The translations under genes and the position numbers were made by a program. 64,000 nt of DNA from assembly GCA_035526585.1 (NCBI GenBank), contig DATLCC010000027.1, positions 1-64,000 of the forward strand. The letters are read 5' to 3'. Positions 31,501 to 39,570 of the stretch are shown here, one piece after another (position 1 is the first letter of the stretch; each line of letters starts with the position of its first letter). Under the pieces are notes generated by a model, which made no database searches, had not been told where the DNA came from, and worked only from the letters and a program-made list of their open reading frames with translations. Source of the stretch: JAJPHT01 sp035526585. Lineage in GTDB: Archaea > Thermoplasmatota > SW-10-69-26 > JACQPN01 > JAJPHT01.

Positions 31501-34500
31501 AGGCGCCGCACACGCCGCCCGCGCGCTCGTTGAGCACGACGCGGCCGCTGACGTTGAACTCGACGCCCTTGTCGACGGTGGTGGGCGCTGCGAGGTCGAG
31601 CACGGCCACGCACGCGCGCATGTCGCGCACGAGGACGCCGCTCGGGTCCGCGAGGTTGAGCGCAGCCTCGCGCGCGGCCTGGGGCGCGCCGGCGCCCTCG
31701 CCGATGCGCTGCGCGCGCAGGCGCTGCGCGTCCGCGGGGCCCGCGGCCTTGACCCACGCTTCGAGCTCGCGCATGTCGAGGATGGTGGTCGCGCCGTCCA
31801 CGACGCGGTTCAGGCGGTTGATCGCGGGGAAGGGATCCTCGCCCGTCGCGTCGTGGAGGCCGTCGTGGTCGGCGTCGGCGACGGCGCCGGCGGGGTCGTC
31901 GCCCCACCACCAGACGCCCTCCGTCGCCTCGACCCACCAGTCGGGCTTGTGCGCCTCGTAGGCGGCCGTGATCGCGTCGCGCTCCTTGGGGTCCTGGTCG
32001 TAGTACGCGATCCACCCGTCGGGCACGCCGGGGACGACGCTGTCGAGCTTGTCCGGGCGCATGTTGAACGGCTCCTGGCCGTAGTTGCGCTCGCCGAGGA
32101 AGTTGATCGTGCCGTCCGTGAGCGTCTCGTGCGCGATGCCGCGCGCGAGCCATTTCGCGACGAGGGTCGCGTCCGCGAGCGGATCGAGGTTCACGGTGAG
32201 CCCGTCGAGGAGGCCGTCGCCGTCCGTGTCCTCGTCCTTCGGGTTCGTGCGGATGCTCTCGCCGAAGAACGTCTTCGCGTCCTTGCCGGTGAGCTCCTGG
32301 AAGTCGGGGACCGTGTCTCCGTCCTTGTCGACGCCGCCGGTCTTGAAGCTCTCCACGTCCGTCGTGTCGAGCGCGTTGTTGCCGGCGGTGACCTCGATGC
32401 CGTCGTCGATCCCGTCGAGGTCCGTGTCGAGCGCGTTGGGGTCGGAGCCCGCCCCGAGCGTCTCGTCGCCCTGCTGGAACGTCACGATCTCGCAGCGCCC
32501 GGTCGGGCCGGCTTCGCATTCCTGCGCGACGTTCAAGCCGTCGCCGTCGGGGTCCTTCGAGCGATCGTCCGTCGCCGGGTCCGGATACGCGGAGCCGCCG
32601 CTGCTCTGGACGCGGTAGTGCGCCTCGAAGGCGTCGGGCGCGCCGTCGCCGTCCGTGTCGCCCATGTAGGGGTTCGTCCGCAGGCGCGCCTCGTCGGCGT
32701 AGGTCAACGTGCGCGCGCCGTAGATGCGCGCGGCCTTCACCGCGACGTTGTCGAGGTTGAGATCGGCGAAGCAGTTGTTGTCGTCCGCGAGCCGCTCGCC
32801 GCTCTTGAGCTCGCCCGAGAGATCGCCCGGCGGGCAGCCCGCGATCGCGGTCGTGAAGCGCACGTAGCCCGTGGTCTTCGCGCCCATGCCGCGCAGGTCG
32901 GCGATGGGCGTGATGGGCGAGTCGGCGAGCGCCTCGTCGATCTCCGCCATCGCCGCGAGCGCGACGCCGCCGAGGCTCGCGTCGCGGGCGGCCACGAGGC
33001 TCGGGTACGTGCCGCTCGTGATGCGGCTGCCCCAGAACGCCTTCCAGCCGTCGGGCACGCCGTCCGCGGTCGTGTTGAGCTCGTTGGGGTCCGTCTCGGC
33101 CTTGAACTCGAGCTCGTTCGTGAAGACGAAGGCGTGCGCGGTGCGCTCGTTGGACGCGCTGCGCGCCTCGAAGGAGTACCAGACGACGGAGTCGCCGTCG
33201 TTGTTGGCCTTGTCGTCGGTGACGCCGTCCGCGTCGGAGTCGGCGCGCCCTGGGTCGAGGTCCCACAGCCCGCGCGCGGCGTCGAAGCGTCCGTAGCGGA
33301 TCTCCCACGCGTCGGGCAGGTCGTCGCCGTCGGTGTCGGGGTTCGCCGGGTCCGTCGCCGTGTGCGGGACGGGCGTGGCGAACTCGGTGAGCCGGTACGC
33401 GGCCGGGTCTATCTCGGGGCCGCCGAGGAAGTAGACCTTGTCGCGCGCGGTGCCCGGCGCGGCGAACTTCTCGACGAAAAGACCGCCCGAGGGGTCGGGG
33501 TCGGCGACGTTCATCACGCCGTCGCCGTCGACGTCCGCGTCGGGGCGATACTTCGCGACGCGGTCCGCGTCGGAGAGGCTCGCGAGGCTCGGGTAGAGCT
33601 TCATCCAGTCGTGCACGGTCGAGAAGCGCGTCTGCGCGACGGAGCCGTTCCCGTTGTACGGGTAGCGCGGGCTCTGGCGGAGCGCCTCGTACGTGTCGTG
33701 CCAGAAGGAGACGCGCGCGCCGTCCTTCACGTGGTCGCCGGCCGAGTCCGCCTTCGTCGGATCGAGCCCGGCGCTCGTCCCGGAGGGGCGGACCTCATAC
33801 TTCGCTTCGCCGCGGACGACGCCGCACACCTTCTCCTCGTCGGAAAGCTGCGAGAAGGCCGTGTCGCGGTTCCTCGGGTCGGTGGGCGGGAAGGAGCGCT
33901 CGGTCGTCGTGCCGCACGCGGCGCGCCCGAGGTACTCCTCGATGTCGGTGAGGCCGTCGCCGTCCGAGTCGGGCTCGAGCGGGTTCGACGTCGCAAGGTA
34001 GGCGCGCGGCTTCGCCTCGGGGCCGGTGTCGAACGTGACGTTCGCGTACCAGCCGCGGATCTCGATCGGGTCGGGGAGGCCGTCCGCGTCGCTGTCGAGC
34101 GTGACGGGGTTCGTGCCGCCCCACCAGACGCCCTTCACGGACTCGTTCCAGTCGTCGGGGCGCGCGTATTCGTACGCGCCGCGCACGGTGAAGACGATGT
34201 CAGGGAGCGCCTTCTGGCCTTCCGGCGCGTAGGTGCGGTATTCGGCGAAGTCGCTCGCCCTGCCGATCACCTGGTCCACGTCCGCGCCGAACGGGGAGAG
34301 ACCGTAGCGGACGTACCAGCCATCCGGGATGCCCGTCTGGGCGGTCTGCCAGTCCAAGGGGTTGAGCCCCTTGGCGTACTGCGTCGGCCGCCCCTCGGCG
34401 TCGGCGAGGGTCGGCCGGCTGGCCTCGAACTCCTCGAAGTTCGTGAGGCCGTCGCGGTCGGGATCCTGCGTCGCGACCGTCGGGTCCGTCACGGAGAGCT

Positions 34501-35296
34501 TGTAGCGCAGGAGCCAGCCGTCCGCGATCCCGATGCCGGCGGTGCTGAACTTGTTGGGAGCGGTCTGCGTGACGTGGATCTCCGTCCAGTCGTCGAGCCC
34601 GTCGCGGTCGCTGTCGGCTTCGAGCGGATCCGTGTCCGCCTCGAACGCCTCGAGGAGCGTCAGGTTGCCACGGCTCCCGGAGGCGACGCGGTCCGGCTGC
34701 ACGTCCTTGAGCGGGACGCCGTGGTGGAGGAGCCAGCCGACGGGGAGCCCGCCCGTCGCGGGCGCGTCCGCGAGGGGGCTCGCATGCTCGGCCTTGCGCC
34801 ACCAGGGGGCGTCCACGCCGGGCCTGTAGTCCGTGGGCTTGTTGTAGCTGTAGTAGACCGAGAGCGGGGGCGTGTACGCGCTCGGGTATCCTGCCGCGTA
34901 GACCGCCGGGAGCTTCGACGCGGCCGGCGCCTCGCCGTGCGCGTCGCGCGTGCTCGGGTCGAGCGGGTCGAAGCGGAACTCGACGAGCCATCCGTCCGGG
35001 ATCCCGATGCCGGCGCTGTCCCAGTTCTGCGGGTCCGTGCCGTAGACGTAGTTCTCCAGCGCGTCGGAGAGGCCGTCGTTGTCCGCGTCGCGCTCCGTGA
35101 GCCCGCCTGCGCTGATCCGGTCGAGGTCCGTCGTGTCCGAGACGCGCGCGGCGGTGATGCCAAGCGCCCCGGGAGAGACGAGCGCGGTCGCGGCGATCGC
35201 GACGAGGAGGAGGACCGCGACGGCGCCGATCGCGATGGGGACCGCGTGGCGCGCAAGGCGCGTGGTGACGCTCGCGGGGACGAGCCGTGATATCAA
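28529..35296 (-). CDS. Giant calcium-repeat / Ig-like protein fused to cytoplasmic DUF4129
   Basis: A 2,255-residue single- or double-pass membrane protein. A signal anchor lies at about 15-45. Residues 60-1,150 hold at least 12 thrombospondin type 3-like calcium loops (D-x-D-x-DGxxD) mixed with a recurring GIPDGW module. Residues 1,200-2,100 are Ig-like repeats of the kind with internal D-x-x-G beta turns. A helix at about 2,112-2,136 (LALAVVIVLALIGVVLAAIML) leads to the cytoplasmic tail, whose AREILDEAIRDLL, SDTPREFATGVRKALP and FEEARYSDHP pieces match DUF4129. DUF4129 is usually found C-terminal to a transglutaminase; here no transglutaminase domain is seen. It likely transmits state between surface and MoxR/DUF58. 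Confidence 0.9.
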   Translation of the reverse strand: MISRLVPASVTTRLARHAVPIAIGAVAVLLLVAIAATALVSPGALGITAARVSDTTDLDRISAGGLTERDADNDGLSDALENYVYGTDPQNWDSAGIGIPDGWLVEFRFDPLDPSTRDAHGEAPAASKLPAVYAAGYPSAYTPPLSVYYSYNKPTDYRPGVDAPWWRKAEHASPLADAPATGGLPVGWLLHHGVPLKDVQPDRVASGSRGNLTLLEAFEADTDPLEADSDRDGLDDWTEIHVTQTAPNKFSTAGIGIADGWLLRYKLSVTDPTVATQDPDRDGLTNFEEFEASRPTLADAEGRPTQYAKGLNPLDWQTAQTGIPDGWYVRYGLSPFGADVDQVIGRASDFAEYRTYAPEGQKALPDIVFTVRGAYEYARPDDWNESVKGVWWGGTNPVTLDSDADGLPDPIEIRGWYANVTFDTGPEAKPRAYLATSNPLEPDSDGDGLTDIEEYLGRAACGTTTERSFPPTDPRNRDTAFSQLSDEEKVCGVVRGEAKYEVRPSGTSAGLDPTKADSAGDHVKDGARVSFWHDTYEALRQSPRYPYNGNGSVAQTRFSTVHDWMKLYPSLASLSDADRVAKYRPDADVDGDGVMNVADPDPSGGLFVEKFAAPGTARDKVYFLGGPEIDPAAYRLTEFATPVPHTATDPANPDTDGDDLPDAWEIRYGRFDAARGLWDLDPGRADSDADGVTDDKANNDGDSVVWYSFEARSASNERTAHAFVFTNELEFKAETDPNELNTTADGVPDGWKAFWGSRITSGTYPSLVAARDASLGGVALAAMAEIDEALADSPITPIADLRGMGAKTTGYVRFTTAIAGCPPGDLSGELKSGERLADDNNCFADLNLDNVAVKAARIYGARTLTYADEARLRTNPYMGDTDGDGAPDAFEAHYRVQSSGGSAYPDPATDDRSKDPDGDGLNVAQECEAGPTGRCEIVTFQQGDETLGAGSDPNALDTDLDGIDDGIEVTAGNNALDTTDVESFKTGGVDKDGDTVPDFQELTGKDAKTFFGESIRTNPKDEDTDGDGLLDGLTVNLDPLADATLVAKWLARGIAHETLTDGTINFLGERNYGQEPFNMRPDKLDSVVPGVPDGWIAYYDQDPKERDAITAAYEAHKPDWWVEATEGVWWWGDDPAGAVADADHDGLHDATGEDPFPAINRLNRVVDGATTILDMRELEAWVKAAGPADAQRLRAQRIGEGAGAPQAAREAALNLADPSGVLVRDMRACVAVLDLAAPTTVDKGVEFNVSGRVVLNERAGGVCGASGALLEGSEASRVGVANRTVLVSVFAPGGDRVVGAGFTNATGAFNLSVNITEDRVYAIPAPGLVLFGNIQGSALGHFDPTQLDTGAQTHGEQNRLVAWVYNTSVGAVPGDPTYGTHKARVADRNGVVRDVNVHATRFAVSAPVPVSVRAATDIEMDVADTADNGGTLVGELTLADSSGAPLIDRTVIVKWTGSTSPLELKNLSTDRNGKINLTRVGIPVGVARPDQHQLSASFTSLDPFLLSTERILPIKVRDPTRFDARAESASATVGETVTVSGQLLARAVTLADGTERAGGAIGTAPVTLELGGVEESATTDAGGRFAVRIEVPGSIAAGPQMLRLTFAGSDTAAPTNVTLPLDIKRTARVVELNRVEGPRTIEVSIRGKLLDNEGQGFDGVIEVHSDKAGMLARGLADSDGAFAVTVPLAGLDLGTQALRVVFPGDTAHARAENLTQARVTSTTRLVIEEAPDTIVRGEVFAMRAHLVDDKGKAIVSQPIAGYWRGQRLEVIVTDASGSVSFLVPTNASERPALASLGADFTPLANGIYQPTSAAATVRVVQGVRLELGNASVTRGPVSLAGRLVDDEKHPLPGAAILFAIDGVSVGEARTSRNGSFELARVLGDDTKLGAHRASARFVGSSTVANATSEVVWYVRSPLNVDFTTLGPFVRNEQAPLEGRVTDDRGAPVDATFRMFLAGRDLGALRSSHGKLVSSIQIPADLPRGATTLRIVAPQTDAYDGFTKEFPVVVKIRPKVEVELPTLVVRGFALGGGVTLKDDQGQPLRNTSFAYVIGTSTSAVVAATNADGKGALAGVAPISGDAALALTVRGGNDVVAAQFRSTTMKVVGPATPIGYAALALAVVIVLALIGVVLAAIMLRRRQLQEAREILDEAIRDLLAGNEYAGTIFLAYRRFAAHLSRHGFAEKASDTPREFATGVRKALPIGAAPLRALIGLFEEARYSDHPIGSRERDQAVASLATVRNELNKVLGEKKVSA

Positions 35297-35298
35297 GC

Positions 35299-38200
35299 TC
35301 AGCGCTCGTCACGCTCCCTCTGTCCGGAGGCGCTGCGCGCTGCCAGCCGGAGCGCCGGAGCCGACGAAGTCCCGAAGGCGTCCTTCGGCGCTTCGCTCCG
35401 TTCGGCGCTTGGGTGGCCCGGCCGTACTGCGGCACGTCTTCGCCTCGCTGCGCTGCGGCCCCGCTGGAGGCGCGTCGTCGTCGCGACGAGCGCGATGACA
35501 GCGAGAAGCGCGAAGAGCCCGGGTCCAGGCACTCCGATCTTGGAGCCGAAGTGGACGCCCTGCTCGCTCGCGCTGCGGTCGCTGAGGCTCATCTCGTTGT
35601 CGGGGTCGAGCACGACCTTCACGTCGCCGCCACGCTGCGTGCTCACCCACGAGAGCGTCGCGAGCGCGCTGGACCCGACGGGGATGCGCGAGAGCTGCAC
35701 CTTGTCGACGGTGCGGCCGTCGACGACGAGCGCGACGCTCACGTTCTCGGCCTCGATGCCGCCGGCGTTCTGCACGGTCGCGGAGACGAGGATCAGCTCG
35801 CCGGCCTTGAGCGAGCCGCTGCCGGTGACGCTCGCGAGCGAGAGCTGCGGCCGGGCGACGTTGACGTCGAGCGGCGCTCCGCCGGCCGCGGCGCCCGCGA
35901 CGGCGGCGTGGAGCTCGACTCGCACGGCGCCGTCAGGCGCGTCCTTCGTGGCGTTGAGCGAGAGGAGCGCGTCGACGGCCTCGCCGGGCGCAAGGTGCGC
36001 GCGGGTGGGCGCGAAGGTCGCATTCCACCCTTCGGGCGCCTGCGCCGTGAGGTCGAAGGTCCCTTCGACGTTGCCGACGTTCTTCACGTGATAGCTCAGC
36101 GCGATCGGGCGCCCGGGTGTGAGGCCGACGCTCTTCGGCCCGCCGAAGTCGACGCGGGAGACGGCCTTCACGTTCACGGGGATGGAGACGTTCTGGAGGG
36201 CCTCGCGCGAGAGGCGCGTGGTGAAGGTGAGGTTGTAGGCGCCCGGCGGCGTGCCGGCGGGGACGTCGATGCGCAGGGGAAGGTCCGCGCTGTCGTTCAC
36301 CTCCAGCGTGAACCCCTCGGATTCGAGCGTGACGGGCCACGCAGGCGTGACGCTGGACGCGCCTGCGGGCGCGTCCGCGCCCCGCTTCACTTCGGTGGCG
36401 CCGGCGAGGAGCTCGACCGCGACCTGGCCGTTGCCGCGGTTCGTGACGGGGAGGACGAAGTGGAGGACCTCGCCCGGCTCAGCCTCGGGGTCGAACACGG
36501 GCGCGGTCGCGAGGTCGTAGATGCGGCGCACGACGACGACGGCGGAGACCTCGTCGCCCGCGACGCGGCCGCCTGTGCCGCCCGTGTCGATCTCGGCGGC
36601 GATCTTCACGCTCGCGAGGTCGCCCGCGCGGGCGCCAGGGGGCGGGGTGACGTCGACGTGCAGGACGTAGCTCAGGTTGGGATCGTTCGCGGGGTTCGGA
36701 TTGAGCGTGATCTCGCCGACCGAGAGGTCGGCTCGCCAACCTTTCGGCAGGATGCTGTCCTCGTGGAAGATCACGGTGAAGACGTCGTTGCCCTTGTTGC
36801 GCGTGGTGAGGTTGAACCGGACCGTCTCGTTGGGCTCGGCGAGGCGCGTCTGCGGGTCGAGGTTGAGCTCGAGGTCCACCTTGGGACGGATGCGCGTCGC
36901 CGTGTTCACGACGTCGGCGGCGAGCGCGCTCGCGGCGCTGCGGGCCGTGATGCTCACGATGTTCTGGGGAGCGGTCTCCGCGTTGGGCGCCTTCACGCGG
37001 AAGGTGAGCGTCGTGCTCTCCCCGCCATCGAGGCGCAGCGAGGTCACGGGCTCGTCGTCGAGGAGGAGCGCCTGCTCCCAGCCGGGCCGCGGATCCTCCA
37101 CGGCGAGCGCGAACGTGTCGGTCGTGCTGCCGGTGTTCTTCACGACGATCTGATAGCGATGCTCCGCGCCGGGATCGAGGCCGATGGGCGGGTCGATCGT
37201 CTTGCGGCCACCTTCGACGTCGAACCACATGCCCACGCCGTAGGCGATCTTCACATAGACGCTGATCTTGAACGTCGCAGCCACCCCGCCGGCCTTGCTC
37301 CGGGCCTCGACCAGGATGGTGCGCGACTTGTTCACGTCTTCAGCAGACGGCGTCACCACGACGTTGAGCCGCTCCGACGAACCGCTGGTGAGCGTGAACT
37401 CCTTCGCGCACCCTTCCACGGTCCACCCTTCGGGCGTCGAGCAGGCGACCTCGATCGTGTCGGTCAACCCCTCGCCCGCCACCCAGCGGCCCAGGTTCAG
37501 GACGTCGAGGCGCACGGAGAGGGGCGAGCCGGGGCCGGTGCTCAGCGGCAGCGAGCGCTGCTCGGTCTGAGGGCTGCGGATCTCGACGAGCGGGCCGCGG
37601 AACTCGGCGCGGCCGATCGTCGCGTCGATCGGGACGGGACGCCCGGGCGGGTAGTAGGAGTAGCCGATGCCGTGCGGCAGCCGCTCGCGCGTGACCGAGT
37701 CCTCGGTGAAGAATTCGGCGGGCGAGAGCGAGACGGCCGAGATCGGCTTCGTGCTGAGGAGGTGCACCTGGCCCGTGAGGTCGCCCGTGGGCTCGCGGAG
37801 GCTCACGAACTCGTCGCGCTGCAAGGAGCGCACCTGCGTCGTGTAGTTGAGCTCGCCGTTGCGGTCGTGCTCCGTCACGATGGTGAGCTTCGTGTTGTTG
37901 TAGTGGCCGAAGATGCCGACGCCCTGCGAGTCCTTCGTGTCCACGTAGTAGTCGATGCCCGCGAGGCCCGCGTAGGGGCCGATCATGGGGCGCGTGACGT
38001 TCTTCGTGGGATCGCCCATCTCGCGCTCGCGCGCGCCCACGAAGAGGCGGAAGGCGGCCGGAGGCGCTGGCGGGTCGGAGCGCGCGTCGGGCGTCGTGTA
38101 GAACTCGTAGAGCGGTTGCGGGCTGACGCTCTTCTGCACGGCGACCTCCTCGCACCCCTGGCGCTTCTCGAGCTCCTTGCCGGGCGCGTTGGGCAGAAGC

Positions 38201-39570
38201 CCTTCCGGGTAGATCTGCAGCGAGCCCGACTCGTAGTTGAGCACGCGCACCGTGGCGTTCGACTCGGGGCAGAGGCGGAAGTAGCCCGCGTCGTCCTGGA
38301 TGAAGCTGAAGAAGTCGACGCCGCTCGCCGCGCCCGTGAGGGAGGGCACGGGGTGCGACACGAACGGGCGCGCCTGGCTGGGCTCGGGCGAGTCGCGCTC
38401 GCCCACGCCGTCCATCGACACGAGGAACTTGCCGGTGCCCAGGAGCAGGGCGACGCTGCCCGCGGGGACCAGCACCTGCGCGGTGGGGGCCGCGTTCGTG
38501 AGCGTGACGCCTCCCGGGCAGTTGCCGGGCGCACCGTTGACGCAGACCGAGACCGTGCCGGGGCCCGCCTTCTCGACGCGGAAGCGCTGCTGGCCGTTGA
38601 AGTCCGCGAACGACGCGACGACCTGGAACGCGTCGTCCGCGAAGCTGCCGCTCATGCCCGGCACGTAGCCGCCGGGGGACCAGTCGGCCGAGGTGTCGCC
38701 GATCGCGTAGACGGCGATCGGGTGGTCCCCTTCGATCTTGTAGGGACGGTTCGTGGGGACCGTGACGACCTGGGTGGAGCCGGGCTGGAGGAGGAACGGG
38801 TTCGCGAACTGCGGCGTCGCGGGGACGAGCGTGAAGCCGAGGTCGTACGTGGAGACGCGCACGCTCGTGGGCGCGCTCGTCAAGGCGCGCACGACGAGCG
38901 TGTGCTTCTGCGTGGGCTGCTTGGGCTCGTAGCCGAGGTACGTGTTGCCGCGCGTTCCCCACAGGAAGGCGTCGAGCGGCGACTTCTCCAGGGCGTCGAA
39001 GGCGGGGGGCGGCGTCTTCCCGAACTCGAGCGGGTTCGCGTACACGTAGAAGAAGAGCTTGTCGTGCGGCTTCACGGAGCCGGGGATCTGCCACATCACG
39101 GTGCCCGCGGGGTTCTTGTCGGGGCTGAAGTCGCGGTACTTGCCCGTCTCCAGCATCGCAGGGTAGAAGACGTGGGGCACGGGCCTCGTCGTGGGCCCGT
39201 CCTTGGGACCCGTCACGAAGCCGGCGTTGTAGGGCACGACGCGGAGGCTGTCGACGTCGAGGGTGAACCCCCGCGCGCGCAGCTCGCCGCCCGCCGTCTC
39301 GTTGGTCCAGCCCGCCTGCACGAGGAGCGCGCCGAAGTCCAGCTCCGCCATGACGAAGGGGTCTTGCATGGCGACGTCGAGCTTGTTCTCGACGACGATC
39401 GGCACGCGCAGCGCCCAGCCTTGTGTGGGCTGCGCGCGGTCGCTTGGGCCCCACCAGGGGTCGCTCACGCTCTGCGCAGGAGCGAAGGGGAGGAGCGGGA
39501 GAAGGAACAGGAGCGCGAAGGCTACCGCTAGGCACAGCCTCTGGACGCCCCGGCCCCCCCGAACGCTCAC
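35299..39570 (-). CDS. Large surface protein with NEW3/CARDB domains, 1,423 residues
   Basis: A signal peptide (1-32, ending PFAPAQS) is followed by a DUF2341-like beta domain (about 48-110), two beta-rich domains with IgGFc-binding-like features (about 250-420 and 540-660), and a series of NEW3-like Ig folds (near 690, 800, 910, 1,050, 1,155; motifs NLGR, KNTGSTTDTF, RNKGNDVF, KNVGNVEGTF) and one CARDB-like domain (about 1,257-1,340). GVPGPGLFALLAVIALVA (from about 1,348) is a CTERM-type anchor. An unusual 50-residue basic tail follows it, encoded by hairpin-rich DNA. Its start overlaps the 4,081-residue gene by ATGA. Confidence 0.88.
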   Translation of the reverse strand: MSVRGGRGVQRLCLAVAFALLFLLPLLPFAPAQSVSDPWWGPSDRAQPTQGWALRVPIVVENKLDVAMQDPFVMAELDFGALLVQAGWTNETAGGELRARGFTLDVDSLRVVPYNAGFVTGPKDGPTTRPVPHVFYPAMLETGKYRDFSPDKNPAGTVMWQIPGSVKPHDKLFFYVYANPLEFGKTPPPAFDALEKSPLDAFLWGTRGNTYLGYEPKQPTQKHTLVVRALTSAPTSVRVSTYDLGFTLVPATPQFANPFLLQPGSTQVVTVPTNRPYKIEGDHPIAVYAIGDTSADWSPGGYVPGMSGSFADDAFQVVASFADFNGQQRFRVEKAGPGTVSVCVNGAPGNCPGGVTLTNAAPTAQVLVPAGSVALLLGTGKFLVSMDGVGERDSPEPSQARPFVSHPVPSLTGAASGVDFFSFIQDDAGYFRLCPESNATVRVLNYESGSLQIYPEGLLPNAPGKELEKRQGCEEVAVQKSVSPQPLYEFYTTPDARSDPPAPPAAFRLFVGAREREMGDPTKNVTRPMIGPYAGLAGIDYYVDTKDSQGVGIFGHYNNTKLTIVTEHDRNGELNYTTQVRSLQRDEFVSLREPTGDLTGQVHLLSTKPISAVSLSPAEFFTEDSVTRERLPHGIGYSYYPPGRPVPIDATIGRAEFRGPLVEIRSPQTEQRSLPLSTGPGSPLSVRLDVLNLGRWVAGEGLTDTIEVACSTPEGWTVEGCAKEFTLTSGSSERLNVVVTPSAEDVNKSRTILVEARSKAGGVAATFKISVYVKIAYGVGMWFDVEGGRKTIDPPIGLDPGAEHRYQIVVKNTGSTTDTFALAVEDPRPGWEQALLLDDEPVTSLRLDGGESTTLTFRVKAPNAETAPQNIVSITARSAASALAADVVNTATRIRPKVDLELNLDPQTRLAEPNETVRFNLTTRNKGNDVFTVIFHEDSILPKGWRADLSVGEITLNPNPANDPNLSYVLHVDVTPPPGARAGDLASVKIAAEIDTGGTGGRVAGDEVSAVVVVRRIYDLATAPVFDPEAEPGEVLHFVLPVTNRGNGQVAVELLAGATEVKRGADAPAGASSVTPAWPVTLESEGFTLEVNDSADLPLRIDVPAGTPPGAYNLTFTTRLSREALQNVSIPVNVKAVSRVDFGGPKSVGLTPGRPIALSYHVKNVGNVEGTFDLTAQAPEGWNATFAPTRAHLAPGEAVDALLSLNATKDAPDGAVRVELHAAVAGAAAGGAPLDVNVARPQLSLASVTGSGSLKAGELILVSATVQNAGGIEAENVSVALVVDGRTVDKVQLSRIPVGSSALATLSWVSTQRGGDVKVVLDPDNEMSLSDRSASEQGVHFGSKIGVPGPGLFALLAVIALVATTTRLQRGRSAARRRRAAVRPGHPSAERSEAPKDAFGTSSAPALRLAARSASGQRERDER

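Noticed and set aside
28247..35290. Plus-strand frame of over 2,300 codons opposite the DUF4129 fusion gene
   Set aside because: It mirrors the real gene, is dominated by Arg, Val, Asp and Glu, and lacks domains. Very long antisense frames are expected when third codon positions are nearly all G or C.
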